DNA of 64,000 nucleotides from Phoronis australis (taxonomy: Eukaryota > Phoronida > Phoronidae), in contig NMRA01000123.1 of assembly GCA_002633005.1 (NCBI GenBank), positions 794,550 through 858,549 of the forward strand. The letters are read 5' to 3'. Positions 38,101 to 48,483 of the stretch are shown piece by piece. Below the pieces are notes generated by a model. That model worked only from the letters and a program-made list of their open reading frames with translations. It was not told where the DNA came from and did no database searches. The position numbers and the translations under genes were made by a program. Position 1 is the stretch's first letter, and the number at the start of each line of letters is the position of its first letter.

Positions 38101-39723
38101 GAAATGAAAATGCACCAAGCATAACTTTTGATTTATGACATCGTGTGCACTCTAGATTTAAAGCTCAGCTGCAGAACAAGGTCTTTGACATTCGTTCAAA
38201 AGGTGCTGGGCTTCGATGATTTGATTTGAAAAACATGTATGTAAACAACCTGTAATGCCAATTGAACCTGAAGCCCCCGAATGAATGTAGTAGCAGTTCA
38301 TTTTCACTTAGGCGTCTTGCGATTACAGGAAGGTGTACTAAATTTCAGAAACGACAACCTGTAAGAACTGCGATCGTTCTAGTCTACTGTTTCAGGATTA
38401 CATGTCATTTTACCGCAGAGCCACGCCCCTTTCCCATTATTACGCTTCGCACTTCAGGGATCAGTTTGAAAGAGCAACAAATGCAAGTTCTGTAAAAAAC
38501 GAATTTTAGCTTAGTGTTATAAAGCCGGTTCCATTTAAGGTGATGGTCTGATAAAACATGCCCGAATTTTGAGAACCAGTTTTCTCCACTGAATAATGGC
38601 CATCAAACTGGTTCTCAAAATACGGGCACGTTATATAGTCCTTCAGACGAGGCCCATTTTAACATGCTCAACACGGCGAATTAGTTTTGGTTCGTCAAGG
38701 AAGTGTAGCCGTCGGGGCTTCAGGCGATTTCTTGTAGCCAATTTCATTTCAAACAAAGCATACGAACGCCATGACGTTGCTGTGAATCAGAAAATGTGCC
38801 AGAGAAGAACGAGAACGGGATGCTTTAAACGCAATTATAGTCACAGCGATGTCTAGCGCGCGCTGTGCACACATGGTTTCAGTTACGTAGTACTACATCT
38901 AGTGGAAATCCTATTATAGTGCCGCGGGCTTGTCCAAAATATCCCAGAAGTCCAGTTATAGTGTGCATTGAACCCTGAAAACACATTTTTATTTATTCCG
39001 TTTGGCAAATGTACAGAAAAGAATACGAGGCCCTGATAAAGTACGCCGGCGCAGTTCTCTCTCGAGTCACAGGCTGGAGATGAATTGAAATAAATTGCTT
39101 GGATTGCATACGTTGTACGTTGTTCAAGTATCGAACTTAGCTGTGCATTACCGTAATAAAATAAAGCAATCAGCCATAAAGCACTTTCAGAGAAAATCAA
39201 GAAACATTGCACACGCACTGCGGGACAGATGCTCCTTGTTCGATTCACAAAAACGGAACGAAACGCGTGAAATTAGTTTTTGATATTTTCTACATGTCCA
39301 CAATTAATATAACTAAATGCCTTCTGCAGAAACCCTATGTTCAAGTGATTGCATCGCCTATGTCTTATGATGTTACATTAGAATTAAGCAATTTGGATTG
39401 ATCAGTTCATCAAGCTAAAGGGTTTCGAAGAGTTCGACGCTCGACCACGACCACGCCCTGTTTTCCGTTAATTCGTAAAATTCCGTGCAAATAAGCAGAA
39501 ACTGAAGACTTACCTTCACGTGTTCATTCATGTTGGTCGGATCCCTATTGATGATATCACACGGCGGTTCATAGGGTTTTCTCTCCTTGGGAGCTTTCTT
39601 GGGCGCTGGTTTTGCTTTTTCATCTTTAGCGGCGTCATTTCCGTCTTTACTTTCCTCGGCTTTCGGTTCTTCAATTTTCACCTCTGTCATTTCTTTCCCT
39701 TCTACTTTTTCCATATCAGACAT
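29107..39723 (-). CDS. Caveolin, three exons, complete
   Basis: Exons on the minus strand: 39723-39514, 30106-30029 and 29370-29107, total 552 bp, 183 aa (human caveolin-1 has 178). All junctions are GT-AG in phase 0. The N-terminus is Lys/Glu-rich (1-50) and differs from vertebrate caveolins; PCDIINRDPTNMNEHVKV (54-71) is the conserved pre-signature region. FHDVFAEP (73-80) matches the FEDVIAEP caveolin signature. Residues 88-107 (DRVWGLSYTVFTGTKLWCYR) are the scaffolding domain, 108-140 the hydrophobic hairpin with Pro115 at the turn, and the C-terminus ends GKIFSSIRVTL. Cys139 and Cys149 keep the 10-residue spacing of human palmitoylated Cys133 and Cys143; the third cysteine (Cys165) is shifted by alignment. 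Caveolins coat plasma-membrane caveolae and oligomerise. No residue equivalent to the Tyr14 phosphosite is apparent. Intron 1 is 9.4 kb and repeat-rich. Which vertebrate caveolin it is closest to is not resolved. Confidence 0.95.
29550..29760. repeat. Degenerate GAT/GGT-rich tract in caveolin intron 2
   Basis: Imperfect trinucleotide-like runs such as GTGGTAGTGATAGTGACG and GTGATGATGGTGATGGG between caveolin exons 2 and 3. Short period, heavily mutated; an old microsatellite. Confidence 0.6.
29881..29941. repeat. Alternating GC/GT purine-pyrimidine microsatellite
   Basis: GCGCGCGCGTGCGCGCGTGT followed by GTGTGTGTGT and then interrupted GTG-rich sequence to about 29941, in the short caveolin intron 2, roughly 90 bp from exon 2. 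Strict purine-pyrimidine alternation is the type most prone to left-handed Z-DNA. Confidence 0.9.
30303..30463. mobile_element. MITE with CAGKGGCGGAT ends, hAT-like
   Basis: Left end TCAGGGGCGGATCC, right end AAATCCGCCACTGCA, inverted relative to each other. TGTACATG stands directly on both sides (30295-30302 and 30464-30471), an 8-bp duplication as hAT transposases make. About 160 bp, no coding capacity. Single ends of the same type recur at about 27619, 53872, 56409 and 59814. Confidence 0.65.
34896..35145. mobile_element. Foldback-type MITE
   Basis: About 250 bp with imperfect inverted ends: GAGGCTCGTTCTAACAAAAC on the left and, read on the other strand from the right, AGGGGCCCGTTCCAAGAAAA. 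The arms continue inward with ACTTAGCTAAGACAA and its counterpart ACTTAAGTCTAAGATTTGTC. AT-rich interior, non-coding; the target duplication is unclear. Confidence 0.6.
35488..35530. repeat. ATTT microsatellite
   Basis: About ten TTTA units with two single-base interruptions, in caveolin intron 1. Confidence 0.9.
35865..36085. repeat. Dispersed repeat family B, copy 2
   Basis: Same-orientation relative of 1972-2230 (see there). It overlaps a 149-codon minus-strand open frame (35718-36167) that has no family resemblance; because the region is a repeat, the frame is not called as a gene. Confidence 0.45.
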
Positions 39724-41439
39724 GATGGGTGTGTTTTGAAGACCGAAATTCCTAAGAATGAGACAACCCTTGCAACTGGTTTTGCGTCCGCTTCTGCTGT
39801 GAGACGCTGCCTGATGCCGCGACCAACAGCCTGGTCAGCGGACGAGTCTACTTGTAAAACAATACAGGGTTGTCAGGTCACACAAAGCCCTTGTTTGTGC
39901 ATTCCGCTTCCGTAGTTAGCAACATGTGCGAACCATATCCTTACATTCACTGGGGTGAATTCTTTATTATCGTAATTATCGGTAGCCCAGTAATCAACTA
40001 GATTAATATCGCCGGCCTTTGTCAATTGGATTATAACTAACATGACAGGCAATGATTTCAATATTTCCTACGACTTACTATTTCGTGATCTTCTGTGGCA
40101 ACGTTCTTCCGACTACTTTTGCTGGAGCCCTACGCGCGTCGATGCTAAAATCATAGCATTGTAAGCCCCTTGATAAGCATAGGTGGGTTCAGGGGGACGG
40201 GGTTCCCGTCGTCCTATGAACACGACCAACTAAAACAACGTCGTCGGCATCAGCCCCTTTTTTGAAAGTATATATTGGTTGGACCTTCTTACTACTCTCC
40301 TAGATTAGGCATATTCCTGTAGCCGACATCAAGGTCTACCCTCTAATCCTTTTTCAATAAATTCAAAGGGTTTCCCCACTTTCATCGAGCCTGATCTCAC
40401 TCCAAACTAGAACCAAAATACACAAATTTGTGGTCCGAGCTCCTCCAACCAATATGTAGCCCTGCTAACTCGAGCACTACAGCTTTCAGAAAAAAATGTG
40501 CAATTTCATTTCTCAAAATTTTTGCAAAAGGGCTGAACGGGCTTAGTAACGAATCCTAAATTCTCCCCAAGCCCACAAAGATCTCGAGCCAGTATGATAA
40601 AGATACGCAGCCAAAATCGTAATGCACACCTCCCAATTAACCCCCAAACAACCATCCACTGGTATGACCCAATATAAAAGTCTAAGCCACACGCCTTTGG
40701 CAAATGGCCCACAAGATTTAAGTCAACATTTTTGAATGTCTCTGAATTATAGTCTGTCGACATGTATGCGACTTGTATCAGCTACAACATTAAGGGCCAA
40801 ATCAAAAAATCGTTTTGAAACAAAAGCGGTCATAAAATTCCCATGTCTACCATTTGGTTTTGAAAGTTTGGATAATTTGTGGTTTCAGTTTATGCTTAAA
40901 TTCCATAATGTAGGTCAAAAACGCCTGGCATGCGTATAATCAATTCGATGCCCGTGGAACTTCAAAAACCACATGTCGACGATTTGTAGAGTGAAATAGT
41001 TGTTTTGCACTCAAGTGGCGTAACACGGAGGTCACATCAAGTTGGATTCGCAATGTTCTCGGGTGTCGTACTAATTGTCAGGGGACACACGAGACAGCTT
41101 CAACACTAAATAAGCACGAATTAGGGTCTACGGGTGCGAAGGGGTTATTCCACGAATTGATTGATGCAGCGTTTTGACTGTAGTCACTCCTCATCCACTC
41201 CATAATTTGCTCAGGTGACCATTTCAAATGAACTAACAAAGAATAAGCGCGTGAAGCGTGTTTTTTAACTCCATTCCGAACATAGTGTGAACAAAATTTT
41301 TAAACTTCTAAATTTTGAGCTTTATTGCAATATTGCCATGGTAAACAATAAAAGTTGATTTCATTTGTTTCACTTGTCTATTTTTGTGATGCGTTTCAAA
41401 ATTTAATCAATATTTGACCTCGCCATTATGTGAAACCTG

Positions 41440-41590
41440 GCGTGCGTTCAATAGACGCTAGGACCTACGCTAGGACCTAGCTAAAACCTAGTCAAAGTCA
41501 CGTGCTCTCATTTAAAATGCACGGTAATATCTCACGTAATCTCGCGAAGTCTTGCTTTTTAGCGAGGTCCTAGCGTTACTGAACGGGAGG
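41440..41590. mobile_element. MITE with CWG target duplication, copy 1
   Basis: 151 bp, nearly identical to 48330-48483. Left end GCGTGCGTTCAATAGACGCT, right end (other strand) CCTCCCGTTCAGTAACGCTA, both continuing into AGGACCT. It is flanked on both sides by CTG (41437-41439 and 41591-41593). Non-coding. Confidence 0.85.
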
Positions 41591-44500
41591 CTGATGTAGT
41601 CCCAAAGTAAATAAACCATATCACTGAAACAGATCTTGCAACGACTTTGTTCTCTTTACCCTATTCCCAACTCTGTATCAGAAATTCGGGTTACTCGTCT
41701 AGCCCTGTACCTGAGGAGCAACGACAGCGCTGGTAGCGGACAAGCTTCCAATATTTAAATAAATTCTTTGTTTCACATGATGAATTCTGGAGATTTGGCG
41801 AGTTTTGGCCGAGAGGTAGTATTACGAGCAAACAAAGCCAGATCCCCGGGCCCTCGCTAGGCATGCCAAATACCAGGGCCACGGCACTTCAACTTAACAC
41901 CTGCTACATGGAGCACAGGTGAAATGATTCAGTTAGTGTTCTGTGACTTGGTACGAAAGAGTGAAAGAGGACTTTTGACACAGCAATGACTAACAGAGAA
42001 CTTTAGAAACAGGGTAAATTTTCTCCCCCTACGGCCCGCACGTGGGGTTCCCATACCATCTAGCATTGACGCCAAATGCTTAAGAGTTGCTGTTTTTTTT
42101 TCTCATCAATCGCAATTCATTTCTCACTAAAGTCGAATCGTTTCTTAGTAACCGCTTTGTGAAATCGCAATAGATTTTCCATGTCCTTAAACAGAGTTCT
42201 CTTCCCAGACGTTAAGCACCCTACTTCCTGTTGTCGCCTCTTCATGCTATAACAAAAAAGAATCATTACAAAATGCATGTGTTCGTCATATCTCTTATTT
42301 TGATGTTCAGTTAGGGACCTCATTTCACGCTCATGATTGTTCGGCATTATCGTAGCAGAAAAACGGGGTACTAGGTTCAGACCTGTGAATTGTGCACTCG
42401 CGCCGGATTCCTGTGGTCTTTTGTCTCGTTTTCTCGAACTTTTTGGTCCTCAGAGGCGGACTTCGCCAAAGGGGGGCCCGTTCGAGACCCCCGAGCCCCC
42501 CCCCTTCCTGGGTGCGCGCATGCAGGCGTCCTAATCCGCTATTTTGTAAGATTCGCTAGAAATTTCGCAAGACGGTAAAACTCAGTGCCAAACTCCAACT
42601 CACCTAGATATTCAAAACGATCTGTTGTGGTATTTCAAGAAAATTTTGTTCAAATTCATGTCTTTCTAAAGTTAGTTTTATGTCAAGTTTGGTTTTGCTC
42701 ATGCAAAAAAGCCTTCTATTATCGTGGAATAAATCAACCGAGAGTCATGGAAGAAGTAGGCCTAGTTGACTCACGACTCAGAGAACTACAATTGTTCGGG
42801 AGAAAAGAACGCCGCTCGTGAGAAACGGAATGCCGTTAATAAGAGAATTTAACTGATTTAGTAACAACTGAATTATAGTTGGTGAATTTATAACTACAGC
42901 TAGTAAAAGATAACTAAAACTGCTGGACCCGAGTTTGGCAAGAATGAAGACGCCTAATTTAAATTAAACCGAATTTTTTTGATGTTATATACATCGTAAA
43001 GAAGAATGATCTTTGATCAGCTTACATGCATTCTCAAACAGTAATTGCTGAAATTTAATCAAGGCTTCTGCAATGAAAAACTCAACGTGATGACTTCAAT
43101 AAGAGTAGATTGGATCACAGATCAAATGATGGAGTCGCTTCTGCGGGAGAAAGTGGTTGTGAAAACGTTCTTCGACCTTCTCAAAGTTTTATTGAATTTC
43201 TAAGTTTACCAATTAAAAATTCAACAACTATAAGAAAGACACCCTTTTAAAGGGCACGGCGTCATTGTAGTCTGTGAAGCCGGGAGGGAGATTGTCTTCA
43301 ATGACAGCCTACCATTTTGACGGGTATCTGCCGGGTTTAAAATTTTTGCTTCAGGTTAGAAGTAGTTTGTGGGTTTGGAAAGAACGGACAGTTCGTTTGT
43401 GCTCGACACCATGCGGCGCCAGGCGAACTCGAGCGATAAGCTGACTTGACACGGCGGGTCATTCTATACACTGGACATAGTCTCAAACACTAAATAAGGA
43501 GCTCTTAAAAATGCCGTGTCTCATTAAAACCGTGAATATTTAAATTCATAGCAAGCGCCACCTAGTGACTTCCTCGAGAGCTGTGTGAACAAGTATAATC
43601 AGGAATAGCAACAATCTGTAAATAAACTGCGACTTGAAAGAAAACACCACAACTGATACACTTAAAACAGGTGTGAATGTATTAGAAAATCCTAGTAATT
43701 CCAAACATTACGCAATCGTTATTTGCTAGTGAAATAAACAAATAATAAAAATGTGCCTTTTTTATTAGGATAGCGACGGAATACCATACTCATTTACCTA
43801 AAAATAGTTTCGCAAAACGAGACTTTCGCGAGATTGTAATGGTAACTGGTTCTCGGATGGTTTCCGGCACACTGGAGAACCCAGGGTTGTTTGTAAATTA
43901 CTACTTCATTTGCATATTCACAGTTTAATGAGACTATGCATCTTCAACAAGCACATGAACCACTTCTAATCTAGCTTGGAACAAGTTGACAACTCCTTTT
44001 GCAAAGGTAAGCGGTTTAAAGCAAAAGTTATATTTGACAGCGAAGGCGTATTCATGTGAAACAGATTTCCATCTTTTGCCAGTTGGTCTATAAAGTTATG
44101 GACATGTTGCAGCTAGCGTAAGTAGAATGAACCCAACAGCAACCCGGGTTGCGATCCGTAGACCCCCTGGAAACAGTGGATCATATACCTTAGGTTATTT
44201 ATTCAATTCCTTCTGTAAGTAATTAAGGCACATGCACCTAAGCTCAGAAATTAGGCGCAGGCTAACAATTACGAGGCTTTATGGTAAGTTGTTGCCAATC
44301 GCGACTTGTTTCAGAGTGCCGCTCCCTTGCAGTTGTACACATGTATTGGTTTTATGCACACTCAAATCGACGAGGTGCATCTATGAGCTCGGCTTAACAT
44401 GTTTGTTCTTTGATTGATGATGTGAAAAAGATTATTCTTTACGGTTACATTTTACAACCGAAACCTTTTACGTGCAATGATGTGATTGGGCCGGGGAAAG

Positions 44501-45549
44501 AAGTGTATGTGACGTATAATTCCAAAAAACAAGAAAGTCCAGGAATGCAAAGGTCTCGTGCAAACGCAGGGTTTGTTTAATTCAATACTTGAGAGGTTAA
44601 CAAAAGGAGACTGTGTTATGAAGACTACAATCTTTAAAATTCTTGTGTAGGTGTGCAGTCTGACTTTGATGGACAGCTCACAGTAACATTATTTATTACA
44701 ACGAGTGCTACTTTGCATGAGCTCATGCTGTCTCTACCATACTTGTCCCGAATACGCATGACAACACAAGTCCATTGGTGACGACTTAAATGGAAAATTT
44801 TGTATGTAAATGTCAATACAGATTGCGCATTTGAATGACGAGCAAAGCGAAAACGACAACCAAAGTAGGATGATTTATCCGCGAACTTAAGGATGTAAAT
44901 GAATGGACTTGTAATCAGGACCAAGAAAAAGTGACGACTTATGAAGATTGACGAGTTGTTCGATGCCAAGTAAAGCGAGATCGCTTGTACCGGCAATGCC
45001 TGCATGCGCCATTTTCGAATTCGTAATTTCAGGGTTAGTAATCTGCCCAAATAAATTCATGAAACGTTTTCTTGTTGGTAACGGAAATATAATTAATCCT
45101 ATCACAGACAGAAAATTTTCTTTTTCAACGGGTAAATATTTAGATACAAAAAATGTTACGTATAGTTCGCGACCGTAGTGGGCAGCATGTCACGGCAAGT
45201 CCCCACGGACCCTACCATTTATGTTAAATTTACATTATGCGCCGTGGGTCAAAAAATAGACAATTTTAAAGAAGATAAAAATTGGAGGCAATTTATAACC
45301 AAAGAAATAACACGTGAACTACATTCCGACCACAAGACAACCAAAGAAATCAAGAAAAGTGTTTAAATTTCACACTGAATTTTTGGTGACCATCACAACA
45401 TAAAACATGGGACATTCGGGGGAGTAATAAAGATAGGTTTTAAAAAGCGATCATATATTTAAAGTGAAAGGATCCACATTTTGATCAATGTGGCATCGAT
45501 AAAATGCGTAGTGATCCGTAATCGGATTCCCATACATCCAACAGCTTGT

Positions 45550-45711
45550 CTAATGACATCGGATCCATGTTATAATAAGCAACGTGTCATCATCTTCTTC
45601 TTCAGGGTTCCCGGCCATGTAATTTAGATGTGCAGCCCTGTCCTCTGGACCCCACAAATTTTCTTTGAGCTCCACCGGACTGGACCATATCTGGCGAACT
45701 GTGGACTCCAT
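45550..45711 (-). CDS. Unidentified small open frame, possibly broken
   Basis: A 53-codon minus-strand frame starting at the ATG 45711-45709: MESTVRQIWSSPVELKENLW, then GPEDRAAHLNYMAGNPEEED and an ordinary-looking acidic patch. It ends at TAG 45550, but the frame one base over continues without a break as NMDPMSLDKLLDVWESDYGS and stops near 45485. Composition (charged and hydrophobic residues in protein-like order, few rare codons) resembles real coding sequence more than the other short frames nearby. No family is recognised. It could be a small gene with a sequencing or real frameshift, an exon, or a pseudogene; no good donor splice site is visible between the two halves. Confidence 0.3.
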   Translation of the reverse strand: MESTVRQIWSSPVELKENLWGPEDRAAHLNYMAGNPEEEDDDTLLIITWIRCH

Positions 45712-46054
45712 TGTCGCCGACACATGTTCATGTCATGAAGCTGGGTTTTCAACATTGACACGGATCGCTGGGAAATGTAAAGACCAGTTGTAAACATGAC
45801 CTCCCTGGGGAATGTAGAAGTGCTGGTGACCTTAGATCAGGTTATGCAGACTGGAACATTGGCGAATTTGTACTACGGTAGTGCATTCAGGACATAGAAT
45901 ACAAATATTTTACCGCGATATGATTCGGAAAGATTTTAGTTATAAACTCATATTTCGGAGTCAATTGACCGCCCATGCCTTGACATTGACCGCTGCTACA
46001 TTAAAGCCGCTTTTAATCCTTTTAAAAACTTTTTAATTTAACCTTGTGCAGACC

Positions 46055-46125
46055 TCATCGTGATTCGATCCCAGGGTAGTCTTGAAGGCAAGCCATTACT
46101 TTATCACTGCCACCAGCACGTCACG
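46055..46125 (-). mobile_element. tRNA-derived SINE head
   Basis: The minus strand reads GTGGCAGTGATAAAGTAATG (box A-like) and, about 35 bases on, GGGATCGAATCAC (box B-like). The tRNA arms pair poorly, so this is a SINE and not a tRNA gene. Confidence 0.45.
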
Positions 46126-46317
46126 ACCACAGTCGGACGTCACCTTGATTAATGAACGGTCTCGGTCACCATCACATCTAAGCGATCTGAAACCAACATA
46201 CTGGTCTAGGTGGAAGTCACTGATAATTAAATGTTGACAGAGTATTTAAAAGAGGAGTGCAAGGAAGAACTACTGCACAAAAGGCATCTTTCAGTTTTAG
46301 TAGACTGGAAAGGCTTG

Positions 46318-46790
46318 TTAACTTACTGAGGTGCATGTCTTTAGTAGGAAGTTTATTGACTTACTGGGGTGCATGTCTGTAGTAGGAAGTTTATTGACTT
46401 ACTGGGGTGCATGTCTGTAGTAGGAAGGTTATTGACTTACTGGGATGCATGTCTGTAGTAGGAAGGTTATTAACTTACTGGGGTGCATGTCTGTAGTCGG
46501 AAGGTTATTGACTTACTGGGGTTCATGTCTGTAGTCCGAACATTAACTTACTGGGGTGCTTGTTTGTAGTAGGAAGGTTATTAACTTACTGGGGTGGAAG
46601 GTTATTAACTTACTGGGGTGCATGTCTGTAGTCGGGAGGTTATTGACTTACTGGGGTGCATGTCTGTAGTAGGAAGGTTGTTAACTTACTGGGGTGCATG
46701 TCTGTAGTAGGAAGGTTATTAACTTACTGGGGTGCATGTCTGTAGTCCGAACACTAACTTACTGGGGTGCTTGTCTGTAGTCCGAAGGTT
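46318..46790. repeat. 38-bp minisatellite, about twelve units
   Basis: Units of the form ACTTACTGGGGTGCATGTCT then GTAGTAGGAAGGTTATTG; ACTTACTG recurs at 46321, 46359 and 46397, exactly 38 bp apart. Two units near 46525-46600 and 46735-46760 are shortened. The last units change GTAGTAGGAA to GTAGTCCGAA, which matches the neighbouring inverted repeat. Confidence 0.93.
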
Positions 46791-46942
46791 CTGCAGTCGA
46801 TTTGTAAAACCTTCGGATTATTGAAAATTCGGAATTTTTAAAATTCGGACTACAGAATTGTTTTTTTCCTAACACTTCATAAAAATAATTTGGACTATCG
46901 AATGTTCGGACCAACGAACCTTCGGACTATTGAGACGCACCT
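46785..46942. repeat. Inverted repeat rich in TTCGGACTA, adjoining the minisatellite
   Basis: Several copies of CCTTCGGACTA/TAGTCCGAAGG in both orientations (near 46778, 46812, 46843, 46895, 46918), ending GAACCTTCGGACTATTGAGA then CGCACC. It looks like a foldback MITE whose left part has been amplified into the 38-bp array. Confidence 0.55.
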
Positions 46943-47250
46943 TAAGTTTACTGTCAAGCAGCTGCAACATGTCCCGACTAAAAGTCAAAAATATCAAGTC
47001 TGTTCCCAGGTGTATTCTTTCAAAGCAATGTCTTTATTCTTTATTTAATGACTTTAGTTACAATATATCACCTGGAGTTCTCGTGGAACCCATTCCACCG
47101 TGGCGTGCGGTGACTAAAACTAAGCCGGCGTGGAAAGAAACTTGAGCTGGTGTGAAGCAATAACCACCTGTCTGTTGTTCTGAAGCCTTGAAATAATTTC
47201 TAACATGAGGAAGGAACTAGATTGATAAACCCAAGAAATGTAAAGTTGGT

Positions 47251-47385
47251 TCTAGCGTCTATTCCAAGTAATTTTGAAACATGAACTCATCGATTAGGAA
47301 ATCACCTGCCCGCATCAACTGAATCCGGCTAAGGTCTCGTGTTTCGTGCGCTTTTGAAAAACTGCACGTAAGCAAGGGTAAGTAT
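47251..47385. repeat. Dispersed repeat family C, copy 2
   Basis: Partner of 8431-8550, same orientation; see that entry for the shared blocks. Confidence 0.5.
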
Positions 47386-47902
47386 TTTTGAAACGATAGG
47401 ATATGCAACTATGCTTACCAACTTGTGCTCTGCGGCAGTATTTTCTATCTAGAGGCTAATCAATATAATATGCGTAGAGTTGTCCGACAACCGTAAAGCA
47501 ATGATACGTGACTAAGGACCATCAATGGACCACTGATTCAGTTGTCGCCTGTGTTCTATTGATTTCTATGTTAGCCACTTGTAACAAATGCCTAAATGTT
47601 CAACTTACGCTTCCGCACTAAACCAATTGTTTAGCAGCCTGCCTATTATATTTTAAAGAGACTCACGGACGCCAATGATACTATGTGACGGAGGAATAAT
47701 AGCATACCGGGGATGTTAACACTGGACTAACATACTGAGAGGTTTAGGTCATTGATGTTAAGTATTTTAAGTTTAGCTGTCTTAAGTACTCTAAGATTTG
47801 TATTTTTTATTGAACTTGAAGGCTTGATCTTAAACTAATTTACAGCTTGGCAGTATTGAAAATAACTTGCGTGCCTTGCGTGTATACATAATGTTTTTAT
47901 TA

Positions 47903-47970
47903 CTCGACTTCAGTCGACCTAGTACTTTGCACTCTGTCTGATGAATGTCAAGGACGGCAGGTTCGTCTCA
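47903..47970 (+). pseudogene. Decayed copy of the dioxygenase promoter and first exon
   Basis: CTCGACTTCAGTCGACC (47903-47919) matches CTCGATTTCAGTCGACC (50897-50913), and ATGAATGTCAAGGACGGCAG followed by donor GTTCGTCT matches the dioxygenase exon 1 ATGGAGACCAAGGACGAGTC, AG, GTTCGTCT. The copy has 20 instead of 22 coding bases, so splicing to exon 2 would be out of frame. No later exon is duplicated between 47970 and 50900. It is either a relic of a tandem duplication or an alternative untranslated first exon. Confidence 0.6.
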
Positions 47971-48329
47971 ACTTGCCTTCTGATCAAGAACTTCGGTCGT
48001 TATTATTCAATTGAGAGTTGATTTGAGATGGAGATGGTCTTCAGAAATTAAGAACGATTGAATTAAGTAGTTTTCCCACGTTTCCCAAGTGCCAAAGAAC
48101 ATTGTTAGAATCTTTAGCGTGCAGCAATCATTTTATGGGTTACTGCTGTGTTGAGCTGCCGCTTCAATGGTCGGATCAAGGATCTGAATTAGGGGACTAT
48201 GATCACTGACTTGTAGCCTATATGTAGCTTGGGTTGTTAAGCATGCGAAAACGTGTTTAAAAATTACATGTTAAGTGCCCCGACCACTGAACAACGGAAC
48301 TTCTCAAGACAAAGTCCACATACAACCAG

Positions 48330-48483
48330 GCGTGCGTTCAGTAGACGCTAGGACCTACGCTAGGACCTAGCTAAAACCTAGTCAAAGTCACGTGTTCTCA
48401 TTCAAAATGCACGGCAATATCTCACGTAATCTCGCGAAGTCTTGCCTTTTACTAGCGAGGTCCTAGCGTTACTGAACGGGAGG
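48330..48483. mobile_element. MITE with CWG target duplication, copy 2
   Basis: 154 bp, same orientation as 41440-41590 and differing at only a few positions plus a short indel near the right end. It is flanked by CAG on both sides (48327-48329 and 48484-48486). Confidence 0.85.

Larger units (their letters stand above)
30107..39513. other. Caveolin intron 1
   Basis: A 9.4-kb intron. It holds a hAT-like MITE (30303-30463), a foldback element (34896-35145), an ATTT microsatellite (35488-35530) and repeat family B copy 2 (35865-36085). Several open frames of 60-150 codons occur, but none resembles a known family and most overlap repeats or mirror frames. Confidence 0.8.

Noticed and set aside
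44890-45196. About 100-codon minus-strand open stretch with protein-like text (NLFGQITNPEITNSKMAHAG, IAGTSDLALLGIEQLVNL)
   Set aside because: No ATG start, no splice acceptor of quality at its head, no family recognised, and strong competing frames on both strands. A translated search against related genomes would decide.
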